Shown one piece after another: positions 17,581 through 24,901 of a stretch of DNA of 64,000 nt (the stretch's first letter is position 1; every line of letters begins with the position of its first letter). Source of the stretch: Nibrella saemangeumensis (GTDB lineage: Bacteria > Bacteroidota > Bacteroidia > Cytophagales > Spirosomataceae); NCBI RefSeq assembly GCF_039541915.1, contig NZ_BAABHD010000084.1:372001-436000 (forward strand). Reading direction: 5' to 3'. The notes below the pieces were generated by a model. The model searched no databases, had not been told where the DNA came from, and was given only the letters and a program-made list of their open reading frames with translations. The position numbers were made by a program, and so were the translations under genes.

Positions 17581-18999
17581 ATGAAAATCGAGCAGATATA
17601 TACCGGCTGCCTGGCCCAGGGAGCCTACTACATTGAAAGTGAAGGCGAAGTAGCCATTGTAGATCCCCTGCGCGAAGTAAAGCCGTACATCGAGCGGGCT
17701 GAGCGCGACGGGGCTACCATCAAATACGTGCTGGAGACGCACTTCCACGCCGACTTTGTATCGGGTCATATCGACCTGGCGAAGAAGACCGGAGCCGACA
17801 TTGTGTATGGTCCCAACGCCCAGACGGGTTTTGCGGCATACGTGGCCAAAGATGGGGAAGAACTGTCGCTGGGTAAGATAAAGATTCGGGTGCTGCACAC
17901 CCCTGGGCACACCATGGAGTCGACCTGTTACCTGCTGATCGACGAGAAGGGTAAAGAAATGGCCCTGTTCAGTGGCGATACCTTGTTTATCGGTGATGTG
18001 GGCCGTCCGGACCTGGCGCAGAAATCAGACCTGACCGTGGATGACCTCGCTGGCTATCTCTTTGACTCGTTGCGGACCAAGGTGATGACCCTGCCCGACG
18101 ATGTCATTGTGTATCCGGCGCACGGAGCGGGTTCGGCCTGCGGCAAGAACATGAGCAAGGAAACCACCGATACGCTGGGCAATCAGAAGTTATTCAACTA
18201 CGCCCTCCGGGCCAATATGAGCCGGGAGGAATTTATTAAAGAGGTGACGGACGGCCTGCTGGCTCCGCCCCAGTATTTCCCGCAGAACGTGATGCTGAAC
18301 AAAGAGGGGTACGAAAGCATCGACACCGTCTTGAGTCGCGGAGCCCAGCCCTTGAATCCGGAAGCCTTCGAAGCAGCCGCCAACGAAACCAGTGCGCTGG
18401 TGCTCGATGTCCGGCCGGCGCAGGTGTTCAGTAAGGGATTCATTCCAAACTCTATCAATATAGGCTTAGGTGGTCAGTTTGCCCCCTGGGTAGGTGCGTT
18501 GGTGCCGGATGTTCGTCACGAACTGCTACTGGTGTGCGAACCAGACCAGGTGCAGGAAACCCTCACGCGGCTGGCGCGGGTAGGCTACGACAATGTGCTG
18601 GGTTACCTGGAAGGCGGCTTTGCGGCCTGGCAGGCATCCGGTAAGGAGGTGGATACCATCACTTCGATCTCAGCCGGTGAGCTGGCTGACCGGCTGGAAA
18701 AGGAGCAGGTAACGGTTGTAGACGTACGCCGGCCGGGTGAATTTGAGGCCGAGCACGCCGACGGTGCCAAAAACCTGCCACTCGATTATATCAGCGAACA
18801 CATGGCTGAATTCCCGAAAGACGAAACGTTTTACGTCCACTGCGCAGGCGGCTATCGCTCCATGATGGCCGCGTCGATTCTGAAGGCGCGGGGATACGAC
18901 AACGTCATCGATGTAGCGGGTGGATTCGCCGATATGCAGAAAACCGGCCGGATTAAAACCACCGATTACGTGTGCCCGACTACGATGAAGAAAGGGTGA
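17581..18999 (+). CDS. Persulfide dioxygenase-rhodanese fusion (CstB-like)
   Basis: 472 residues. The N-terminal metallo-beta-lactamase domain has ETHFHADFVSGH (the ETHE1-type metal site), HTPGHTMES and SGDTLFIGDVGRPDL, as in glutathione or coenzyme A persulfide dioxygenases that oxidise R-SSH to sulfite. Two rhodanese domains follow. The first (about residues 255-355) has a Cys in LLVCEPDQ but lacks the usual active-site loop; the second (about 360-470) has a good one, HCAGGYRS, with the persulfide-carrying Cys. This layout is that of CstB, which makes thiosulfate by joining sulfite to persulfide. The ATG at 17581 fits the family start MKIEQIYTGCLAQGAYY and the promoter position. Confidence 0.9.
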   Translation: MKIEQIYTGCLAQGAYYIESEGEVAIVDPLREVKPYIERAERDGATIKYVLETHFHADFVSGHIDLAKKTGADIVYGPNAQTGFAAYVAKDGEELSLGKIKIRVLHTPGHTMESTCYLLIDEKGKEMALFSGDTLFIGDVGRPDLAQKSDLTVDDLAGYLFDSLRTKVMTLPDDVIVYPAHGAGSACGKNMSKETTDTLGNQKLFNYALRANMSREEFIKEVTDGLLAPPQYFPQNVMLNKEGYESIDTVLSRGAQPLNPEAFEAAANETSALVLDVRPAQVFSKGFIPNSINIGLGGQFAPWVGALVPDVRHELLLVCEPDQVQETLTRLARVGYDNVLGYLEGGFAAWQASGKEVDTITSISAGELADRLEKEQVTVVDVRRPGEFEAEHADGAKNLPLDYISEHMAEFPKDETFYVHCAGGYRSMMAASILKARGYDNVIDVAGGFADMQKTGRIKTTDYVCPTTMKKG

Positions 19000-19116
19000 A
19001 AGAGTGAAAGAGTGATGCTGTGGTGCCGTCTACCAATCTGAAAACCGTCAATTGCTATGGACTTCCACGCTATTTGCCGGACGCGGCCCGCACTCTTCCA
19101 CTCTTTCGCCTTTCAC
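18994..19116. repeat. Inverted repeat of AAAGAGTG units between convergent genes
   Basis: The left part (GGGTGAAAGAGTGAAAGAGTG, 18994-19014) overlaps the end of the dioxygenase gene, and an imperfect complement (CACTCTTCCACTCTTTCGCC, from 19091) ends at the DsrE stop. The loop is about 76 nt. The same unit forms a compact perfect hairpin at 23462-23514. It may act as a two-way terminator. Confidence 0.65.
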
Positions 19117-19560
19117 TTAGGGATGAATAATTGCCCAGCCCTGTTGCTGGCGGATGATGAGTTCACCGTTGGCGCTGGGGGTATACAACACAAAGGGATA
19201 CAGCTCGTCTTTGCTTATCTTCCGTTGTTGTAAGGTATTTTCGCACTGAACCAGCAGGGTGCCCTGCTTCTGTAGGTCCAGCAGGGTTTGCTCGTATGGA
19301 CTGCCTTTCCGGAAGAGGGCTACCCCGGAGCCGTGTACCACCAGTTCAACGTCCAGCTTTCCTTTAAGCCTTGGGTCGGTCAGCGCATTCTGAATATTTT
19401 GTAACGTGCTCTTTATCTTTTCTTCATTATCGGTATTAAGTTGGTAGGCAACGTAATACCTTGGTTTGGTGGCTTCTGCTCCGTGAAAGGGAGTTTGCGC
19501 CAGGGCAGGTTTGACCAGAATCGTTGCCAGGATAAGCAGGAACGTTGCGAAGGGGTTCAT
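19117..19560 (-). CDS. DsrE-family sulfur-carrier-like protein, exported
   Basis: 147 residues with a signal peptide (MNPFATFLLILATILVKPALA). The mature part is a DsrE/DsrF-like alpha/beta fold: KLDVELVVHGSGVALFRKG near residue 78 and VQCENTLQQRKIS near 109, the latter holding the single conserved Cys found in periplasmic DsrE proteins of Bacteroidota. DsrE proteins bind or pass on sulfane sulfur. It sits inside the sulfur island but on the opposite strand, and no copy of the shared operator was found upstream of it. Confidence 0.8.
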   Translation of the reverse strand: MNPFATFLLILATILVKPALAQTPFHGAEATKPRYYVAYQLNTDNEEKIKSTLQNIQNALTDPRLKGKLDVELVVHGSGVALFRKGSPYEQTLLDLQKQGTLLVQCENTLQQRKISKDELYPFVLYTPSANGELIIRQQQGWAIIHP

Positions 19561-19663
19561 AATTGCGTTTGACTGGATTGATACAGGCCGGTACTAGAAA
19601 TATAGTTCGGTTACCGGCGGCTGCGTGTAGGGTTGGTATTGACAGTCTAAATATACAAGTTTT

Positions 19664-19897
19664 ATGCAAAGTCTTTTGAAAAACTGGACGTTCATGCGGG
19701 TTATCCGGCTCGTGGCGGGGGGCCTGATTATCTGGCGTTCGTTTGTCGACGGGCAGCCAGTGTTGGGCTTGCTCGGGGGACTGTTTTTGGTACAGGTCAT
19801 ATTCAATACCGGATGCGGACCCGCAGGTTGCAGTATACCGGACTCTCGCCAATCAATCCGCCAATCGCCTAAGAAGATTCACCATGAAGAGGTATAG
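19664..19897 (+). CDS. Small DUF2892-like membrane protein
   Basis: 77 residues. Two hydrophobic segments (about residues 11-24 and 31-46) are followed by NTGCGPAGCSIPDS with two Cys. This resembles the YgaP-type DUF2892 membrane unit, often linked or fused to rhodanese domains and sulfur genes. It overlaps the start of the TsdA-like gene by 14 bases, so the two are translationally coupled. No copy of the shared operator was found upstream. Confidence 0.7.
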   Translation: MQSLLKNWTFMRVIRLVAGGLIIWRSFVDGQPVLGLLGGLFLVQVIFNTGCGPAGCSIPDSRQSIRQSPKKIHHEEV

Positions 19898-20900
19898 CGC
19901 TAAGGAGCGAAACGGAGCCGACCTGCTGGGTAAATCCATGCTGGTATGGGTGGGTTTAACGACCATACCGCTCGCGGCCGGAACCTCCTGGATACTTTCT
20001 CCGCCCGTGTCCAGGCCGGCTCAGTCGGTCAATAAAATCCGGACGGCTACCCGCCGTTCACCGGACCAGACAAAAAACGATGCCGAACTGGTGACGTACG
20101 GTAAAGAACTTATCGTAAACACGGCCACCTATCTCGGCCCGAAAGGCAAAGTGGCGTATCTCTCCAACGGTATGAATTGCCAGAACTGCCACCTGGATGC
20201 CGGCACCAAACCCTGGGGGAATAACTATAAGGCGGTGGCCGCTACGTACCCTAAGTATCGCGAACGCTCCGGCACCGTCGAAAGTGTCGGCAAGCGGGTC
20301 AACGACTGTATGGAGCGGAGCCTGAACGGCAAGGGGCTGGACAGCAATAGCCGCGAACTGAAGGCCATGGTGGCCTACATCAACTCGGTGGGTCGTAATG
20401 TGCCAAAGGGTGTTACCCCAAAGGGAGCGGGTATCTGGAAAGTACCTTACCTGGACCGGGCTGCCGACCCCCGGAAAGGCCGGATGGCGTACCAGCAAAA
20501 GTGCGTAGCCTGCCACGGTGCTAAGGGTGAAGGCATTGCCAGGCCGGACGGAACGGGCTATACCTTTCCGCCTTTGTGGGGAAACCACAGCTACAACCAA
20601 GGCGCCGGGCTGTACCGTCTGTCGCGAATGGCCGGCTACATCAAAACCAATATGCCGCTGGGCGCTACCTCTGAGGCTCCGCAGTTAAGGGATGAAGAAG
20701 CCTGGGATATTGCCGCCTTTATTAATTCGATGCCGCGTCCGGCCAAAGACCTGCGCAACGACTGGCCGCACATAGCCGGAAAGCCAATCGACCATCCCTT
20801 TGGCCCCTATGCGGACGGCTTTTCGGAGAAACAGCACAAGTATGGGCCGTTCAAACCCATCCAGGCCTGGCAGGACCAGCATAAAACCCGGCTGAAATAA
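19884..20900 (+). CDS. TsdA-like dihaem cytochrome c (thiosulfate dehydrogenase type)
   Basis: 338 residues, anchored or exported by the hydrophobic segment at about 19-38. Two c-type haem sites: CQNCH (Cys99, Cys102, His103) and CVACH (Cys207, Cys210, His211). KRVNDCMERSLNGKGL around Cys142 matches the TsdA segment whose Cys is the unusual axial ligand of haem 1. Met257 in TNMPLG is a good candidate for the sixth ligand of haem 2. TsdA joins two thiosulfates to tetrathionate in the periplasm, or the reverse. SoxA-type proteins share the His/Cys haem, so they are the alternative. The ATG at 19884 gives the membrane segment; an open frame reaches back to 19743 but overlaps the upstream gene. 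Confidence 0.8.
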   Translation: MKRYSAKERNGADLLGKSMLVWVGLTTIPLAAGTSWILSPPVSRPAQSVNKIRTATRRSPDQTKNDAELVTYGKELIVNTATYLGPKGKVAYLSNGMNCQNCHLDAGTKPWGNNYKAVAATYPKYRERSGTVESVGKRVNDCMERSLNGKGLDSNSRELKAMVAYINSVGRNVPKGVTPKGAGIWKVPYLDRAADPRKGRMAYQQKCVACHGAKGEGIARPDGTGYTFPPLWGNHSYNQGAGLYRLSRMAGYIKTNMPLGATSEAPQLRDEEAWDIAAFINSMPRPAKDLRNDWPHIAGKPIDHPFGPYADGFSEKQHKYGPFKPIQAWQDQHKTRLK

Positions 20901-20920
20901 ATCAAATAGGAGTCGGTTCT

Positions 20921-20965
20921 GTAACCTTAGTCACGGAAAGGCGGCAGGCATCGGTGGTAACTTTG
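20921..20965 (+). promoter_or_regulatory. Crp/Fnr-type operator and -7 box, porin-YeeE operon
   Basis: GTAAC-CTTA-GTCAC at 20921-20934 and a perfect -7 box TAACTTTG at 20958-20965; centres 34 bp apart. The first ATG of the operon is 26 bases further at 20992. Confidence 0.8.
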
Positions 20966-20991
20966 TAACATCAATAACGATTGCAAAGGAT

Positions 20992-22368
20992 ATGACCAGG
21001 CGTTTTCCGTCTTTTTTGTTGGTATTCGGGCTGTGGGCGACTGCGCTCACCGGCCGGGCCGAACAGCCTGATACGCTAACCAGTGGTTCTCCCTGGCTCC
21101 AGCGCGACCGGTTTCCCATTCGGGTCCGCTCGCTTTTCATGGCTACCGACAACCAGCCGGGCCTGACCGATGCCTATGCCTGGGGTGTTGGGGTAGGACT
21201 GGGCTACCAGACACCCCGCCTGTTTAACCACCTGCAACTTGGCGGAACGGCCTTTTTCCGCGCCAATGTGCTTTCGTCGGACCTGGCCGCCCGTGATCCG
21301 CAAACAAACGCGCCGAATCGGTACGAAGTCGGTCTGTTTGACCTGCAGCGTCCCGGTAGCCACGCGCTGATTAGCCGGATTGAGGAGCTGTATGGGCGCT
21401 ACCATCTGGCGAAGAAATCCAGCGTCACGGTAGGCCGGCAACTACCGAAGTCACCGTTTATCAACGCACAGGACGGCCGGCTTTCCCCGACCTTTGCCGA
21501 AGGTGTATCGCTGGAATGGGGCGAGTGGGCAAACACCCGCGTGCAGGTCGATTACTGGCGTCGGATGGCACCTCGCTCAACGGTCGGCTGGCATGGCATA
21601 GGTGAAAGCATAGGTCTGTATCCGGTTGGGGTGGATGGTAGCGGGCGGCCATCGCAATACGCGGGCAATACCCGGTCGGCGGGCATTTTTCAGCTTGGCC
21701 TGACGCATAAACTGGGGCTGGTGGTGCTGCAGGTCTGGGATACCCACGTAGCAAACGTGTTTAACCTAGCCTACGTCCGTGCCGATGCTACGCTGCCCGG
21801 CAGCGGAGCCGGGAAGTGGATAGCCGGTCTGCAACTGGCCCGTGAATGGGCAACCGGCAACGGGGGCAATGCGGATGAGGCAAAGGCGTACATGGCTCCG
21901 CAGAACCGGTCGACAATCGGGTCGGGGCGCATCGGGTTTCAGGCACTCCATTGGGCGATGCATCTCAATGCCACCCGAATTACGGCAGAAGGGCGGTTTC
22001 TGATGCCCCGCGAATGGGGCCGCGAGCCGTTTTATACCTTTCTTTTCAGGGAGCGGAACGAAGGCTTTGGCGACGTTATCGCCTTTAGTACCAATCTTAT
22101 CCTGATGCCGGTCAAACGACTCAAAGGCGAAGCCAGTGTCGGGTATTACCAACTCCCGGACGTAAAGAATGTGGCGCTGAATAAGTACGGCATGCCCGCT
22201 TATTTGCAGGCACACCTGAGTGTCAATTACCGGATTGTGAACGGCCTGGATGCGCAGTTGGTTTATTTATATAAAGCTGCCGCCGGCAATACCTACGACA
22301 GTGCCCGCTATGTGTACAACAAGGTAGGTATGAACCAGCTAAATGTAATGCTTAACTATCATCTATAA
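20992..22368 (+). CDS. Outer-membrane porin, OprD-like
   Basis: 458 residues with a signal peptide ending near GRAEQ (about residue 22). The mature part has alternating polar/hydrophobic strands, many aromatic girdle residues and GRQLPKSPFINAQDGRLSPTF, which resembles the OprD porin segment GxQ-P-xD-xR. It ends in NQLNVMLNYHL, a typical beta-barrel last strand. It is the first gene of an operon with two YeeE/YedE halves (9 and 26 base gaps), so it likely lets the sulfur anion taken up by those transporters cross the outer membrane. The exact porin family is uncertain. Confidence 0.7.
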   Translation: MTRRFPSFLLVFGLWATALTGRAEQPDTLTSGSPWLQRDRFPIRVRSLFMATDNQPGLTDAYAWGVGVGLGYQTPRLFNHLQLGGTAFFRANVLSSDLAARDPQTNAPNRYEVGLFDLQRPGSHALISRIEELYGRYHLAKKSSVTVGRQLPKSPFINAQDGRLSPTFAEGVSLEWGEWANTRVQVDYWRRMAPRSTVGWHGIGESIGLYPVGVDGSGRPSQYAGNTRSAGIFQLGLTHKLGLVVLQVWDTHVANVFNLAYVRADATLPGSGAGKWIAGLQLAREWATGNGGNADEAKAYMAPQNRSTIGSGRIGFQALHWAMHLNATRITAEGRFLMPREWGREPFYTFLFRERNEGFGDVIAFSTNLILMPVKRLKGEASVGYYQLPDVKNVALNKYGMPAYLQAHLSVNYRIVNGLDAQLVYLYKAAAGNTYDSARYVYNKVGMNQLNVMLNYHL

Positions 22369-22377
22369 ATCAGTTTC

Positions 22378-22950
22378 ATGGAGTTATTAGAGTTGATTCG
22401 GAAGCCCTGGCCCTGGTATGTGGCAGGGCCGCTTATCGGGCTTACAGTGCCTGTGCTGTTGCTGATCGGCAACAAATCATTTGGAATTTCATCGTCATTG
22501 CGCCATATCTGTGCGGCCTGTGTGCCGGCCAACATTCCTTTCTTCCAGTACAATTGGCGGAAAGAGGTCTGGAATCTGTTTTTTGTGGTGGGTGTGCTGG
22601 TGGGTGGTTTTCTGGCTACCCGGTTTTTGGCCAACCCCGATGCGGTCCAGTTGTCGGCGGCTACGGTGGCCGACCTGAAGGCGCTTGGCATTCAGGATTT
22701 TTCCGGGCTGATGCCGGCTGACCTGTTTGATGTATCTAATTTGTTTACCCTCAAGGGCCTGATTTTCTTTGTGCTGGGTGGATTTCTGGTAGGCTTTGGC
22801 ACCCGGTGGGCGGGGGGGTGTACATCTGGCCACGCGATTATGGGCCTGTCTAACCTGCAATTGCCCTCGCTGGTAGCAACCTGCTGTTTTATGGTCGGTG
22901 GTTTTGCCATGACGCACCTGATTCTGCCGTACCTGATGAAGTTAGTTTAA
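22378..22950 (+). CDS. YeeE/YedE-family sulfur transporter, first half
   Basis: 190 residues, about four to five helices. It has the family Cys motif GGCTSGHAIMGLS near residue 145, with a second Cys pair near ICAACVP (residues 42-46). Full-length YeeE carries thiosulfate by passing it between conserved Cys residues in two pseudo-symmetric halves; in many Bacteroidota the halves are separate genes, as here. The next gene is the partner half. It is translated 9 bases after the porin stop. Confidence 0.85.
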   Translation: MELLELIRKPWPWYVAGPLIGLTVPVLLLIGNKSFGISSSLRHICAACVPANIPFFQYNWRKEVWNLFFVVGVLVGGFLATRFLANPDAVQLSAATVADLKALGIQDFSGLMPADLFDVSNLFTLKGLIFFVLGGFLVGFGTRWAGGCTSGHAIMGLSNLQLPSLVATCCFMVGGFAMTHLILPYLMKLV

Positions 22951-22976
22951 TTAATCCTGAAAAGATCTGTACTGCA

Positions 22977-23459
22977 ATGCAAAAGATAGATGTTTCCCCA
23001 TCCATGGTGTGCGATGCACCCAACGATATGCAAAAAACGGAACACTGGACGGCCAATCTTAAATATATGGTCGTTGGTATCCTGTTCGGTATCGTCTTTG
23101 TAAAGGCCGAAATCATCTCATGGTTCCGGATTCAGGAAATGTTCCGCCTGCAAAGCTTCCATATGTACGGCGTCATCGGCTCGGCCGTGGTGGTGGGGAT
23201 GATTTCCGTGTGGCTCATCAAGCAGTTTCACATCAAAACCATCGCCGGCGAGACGGTTGAGTTTCACCCGAAAAAATTCACGAAAGGCCAGGTATTTGGC
23301 GGACTCATGTTCGGCCTGGGCTGGGCCATTACGGGTGCCTGTCCGGGACCGCTGTTCGCCCAGATTGGTAGCGGCTATCTGATCGTCATTGTGACGCTGC
23401 TGAGCGCCATTGCCGGCACCTGGACGTACGGTTACCTGCGGGAGCGGTTGCCGCATTAA
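22977..23459 (+). CDS. YeeE/YedE-family transporter, second half (DUF6691-like)
   Basis: 160 residues, four helices after a polar N-terminal tail of about 25 residues. The motif GWAITGACPGPLFAQIGSG near residue 115 supplies the conserved Cys of this half. It probably pairs with the preceding protein to form one pore for thiosulfate or a related sulfur species. It ends the operon; a perfect hairpin (23462-23514) follows the stop directly. Confidence 0.85.
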   Translation: MQKIDVSPSMVCDAPNDMQKTEHWTANLKYMVVGILFGIVFVKAEIISWFRIQEMFRLQSFHMYGVIGSAVVVGMISVWLIKQFHIKTIAGETVEFHPKKFTKGQVFGGLMFGLGWAITGACPGPLFAQIGSGYLIVIVTLLSAIAGTWTYGYLRERLPH

Positions 23460-23461
23460 AG

Positions 23462-23514
23462 GTGAAAGAGCGAAAGAGTGTGGCCCGCTACTAAACACTC
23501 TTTCGCTCTTTCAC
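23462..23514. terminator. Perfect 19-bp hairpin after the YeeE operon
   Basis: GTGAAAGAGCGAAAGAGTG (23462-23480) pairs exactly with 23496-23514 around a 15-nt loop. It starts 2 bases after the stop codon. No long T run follows. Related AAAGAGTG sequence occurs at 18994-19116. Confidence 0.75.
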
Positions 23515-23519
23515 TCTCT

Positions 23520-23563
23520 GTGACAAAGGTTACTGACTACCTCTTTTTCAGGCGCTACCTTTA
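23520..23563 (+). promoter_or_regulatory. Crp/Fnr-type operator and -7 box, SQR gene
   Basis: GTGAC-AAAG-GTTAC at 23520-23533 (reverse complement GTAAC-CTTT-GTCAC) and TACCTTTA at 23556-23563 (one mismatch from TAnnTTTG); centres 33 bp apart. The ATG follows at 23587. Confidence 0.75.
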
Positions 23564-23586
23564 ACCGGTACTTAACTTTTTTCGTC

Positions 23587-24792
23587 ATGAAAAGAAAATA
23601 TCAGGTATTGATCGTTGGAGGTGGCAATGCCGGTTTGTCAACGGCCGCCCAGTTGCTGCGCAAAGAGCGGGCACTGTCGGTCGGTATTATTGAGCCGTCG
23701 GAAAAGCATTATTATCAACCCGCCTGGACGCTTGTCGGGGCCGGGGAATTTGACGTACGGGATACCGAAAAAGCCGAGCAGGATTATATCCCGGAAGGAG
23801 CCGACTGGATTCGCGACGCCGTCGACTCGTTTCAGCCTGAACAGAATCAGGTGACCTGCCGGAGCGGGGCTGTGTACACCTACGATGCGCTGGTGGTTGT
23901 GCCGGGTATTCAGCTCGACTGGAGCAAAATCAAAGGACTGCGTGAAACGCTGGGGCAAAATAACGTAACGAGCAATTATGCCTACCAGACGGCCCCCTAT
24001 ACCTGGGAACTGATTAAGAACTTCAAAGGTGGAGTGGCCGTGTTTACCAATCCGCCGACACCAGTAAAGTGCGGGGGCGCTCCGCAGAAAATCATGTATC
24101 TGGCCTGTGACTACTGGCAGAAGAATGGTGTGCTGGACAAAACCGAAGTGCATTTTGTATCGGGCGGTACCATCATCTTCGGCGTAAAGGAGTTCGCCAA
24201 AACGCTGGAAGGGGTCGTCAAACGTTACCGGATTAAAACGCATTTTCATCAGACCATAACCGAGATCGACGGGCCGAACCACACCCTCTACTTTGAAGGG
24301 AAAGACCCTGACGGAAGCCTGGTGAAACAGTCCCTGACGTTTGACATGGCGCATATTACGCCCCCGCAGTCGGCACCCGATTTCATCAAAAGCAGCCCGC
24401 TGGCCGACCCAACGCAGCACTTAGGCTGGGTAGAGGTCAATAAGTTTACCTTCCAGCATAGTCGTTTTTTCAATATTTTCGCCTGCGGAGACGTCAGCAA
24501 TGCGCCTACCTCCAAAACCGGAGCCGCCATCCGGAAACAGGCCCCGGTGATGGTCGAACACCTGTTGGCCTTTCTGCAGAAGACGCCATCGAATGCGCAG
24601 TATGACGGCTACACCGCCTGCCCAATCCCAACCGAATATGGCAAACTGATGCTGGCGGAGTTTGACTATTCCAACAAGCCCAAAATGACGTTCCCCTTTG
24701 ACCAGACGGTGCCGCGCTGGACCATGTGGCTGCTCAAAAAATACGTGCTGCCGTGGCTGTACTGGCACCGAATTCTGACCGGAAAAGCCTGA
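23587..24792 (+). CDS. sqr: Sulfide:quinone oxidoreductase
   Basis: 401 residues. The FAD-binding motif VLIVGGGNAGLSTAAQL is at residues 8-24, and HYYQPAWTLVGAG near 41 is the family-typical second block. The two redox Cys residues are Cys162 (PVKCGGAPQK) and Cys345 (TACPIPTEYGK), as in mitochondrial-type (type II) SQR, which takes electrons from sulfide to quinone and leaves a persulfide on an acceptor such as glutathione or coenzyme A. The hydrophobic C-terminal segment (VLPWLYWHRILTG) suits monotopic membrane binding. Its product is the substrate of the dioxygenase fusion encoded 6 kb upstream, and both genes carry the same operator. Confidence 0.93.
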   Translation: MKRKYQVLIVGGGNAGLSTAAQLLRKERALSVGIIEPSEKHYYQPAWTLVGAGEFDVRDTEKAEQDYIPEGADWIRDAVDSFQPEQNQVTCRSGAVYTYDALVVVPGIQLDWSKIKGLRETLGQNNVTSNYAYQTAPYTWELIKNFKGGVAVFTNPPTPVKCGGAPQKIMYLACDYWQKNGVLDKTEVHFVSGGTIIFGVKEFAKTLEGVVKRYRIKTHFHQTITEIDGPNHTLYFEGKDPDGSLVKQSLTFDMAHITPPQSAPDFIKSSPLADPTQHLGWVEVNKFTFQHSRFFNIFACGDVSNAPTSKTGAAIRKQAPVMVEHLLAFLQKTPSNAQYDGYTACPIPTEYGKLMLAEFDYSNKPKMTFPFDQTVPRWTMWLLKKYVLPWLYWHRILTGKA

Positions 24793-24795
24793 GTT

Positions 24796-24871
24796 GTTGA
24801 CTGGTTAATTGGTTCATTAGGGTGGTCTCGCTAATCAACTGATGAACCATTTAACTAATTAACCAATCAAC
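24796..24871. terminator. Imperfect inverted repeat after the SQR gene
   Basis: GTTGACTGGTTAATT (from 24796) pairs with AATTAACCAATCAAC (24857-24871) with one mismatch, and GGTTCATTAG pairs with interrupted complement in 24831-24848. It lies just after the stop at 24792. Confidence 0.55.
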
Positions 24872-24889
24872 GAGTCAGCCTAAAAGTGG

Positions 24890-24897
24890 TTACTTTG
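24890..24897 (+). promoter_or_regulatory. Possible -7 box very close to the DUF2279 gene start
   Basis: TTACTTTG is one mismatch from TAnnTTTG. It ends only 4 bases before the ATG at 24902, so if used it would give a leaderless or nearly leaderless mRNA. Confidence 0.3.
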
Positions 24898-24901
24898 CCG
24901 C

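Noticed and set aside
19743..19883. Upstream extension of the TsdA-like cytochrome frame
   Set aside because: It overlaps the DUF2892 gene in another frame and lacks a signal peptide; the ATG at 19884 gives the membrane segment directly.
23638..24420. A 260-codon antisense open frame within the SQR gene
   Set aside because: Shadow of the SQR coding frame; no family resemblance or start context.
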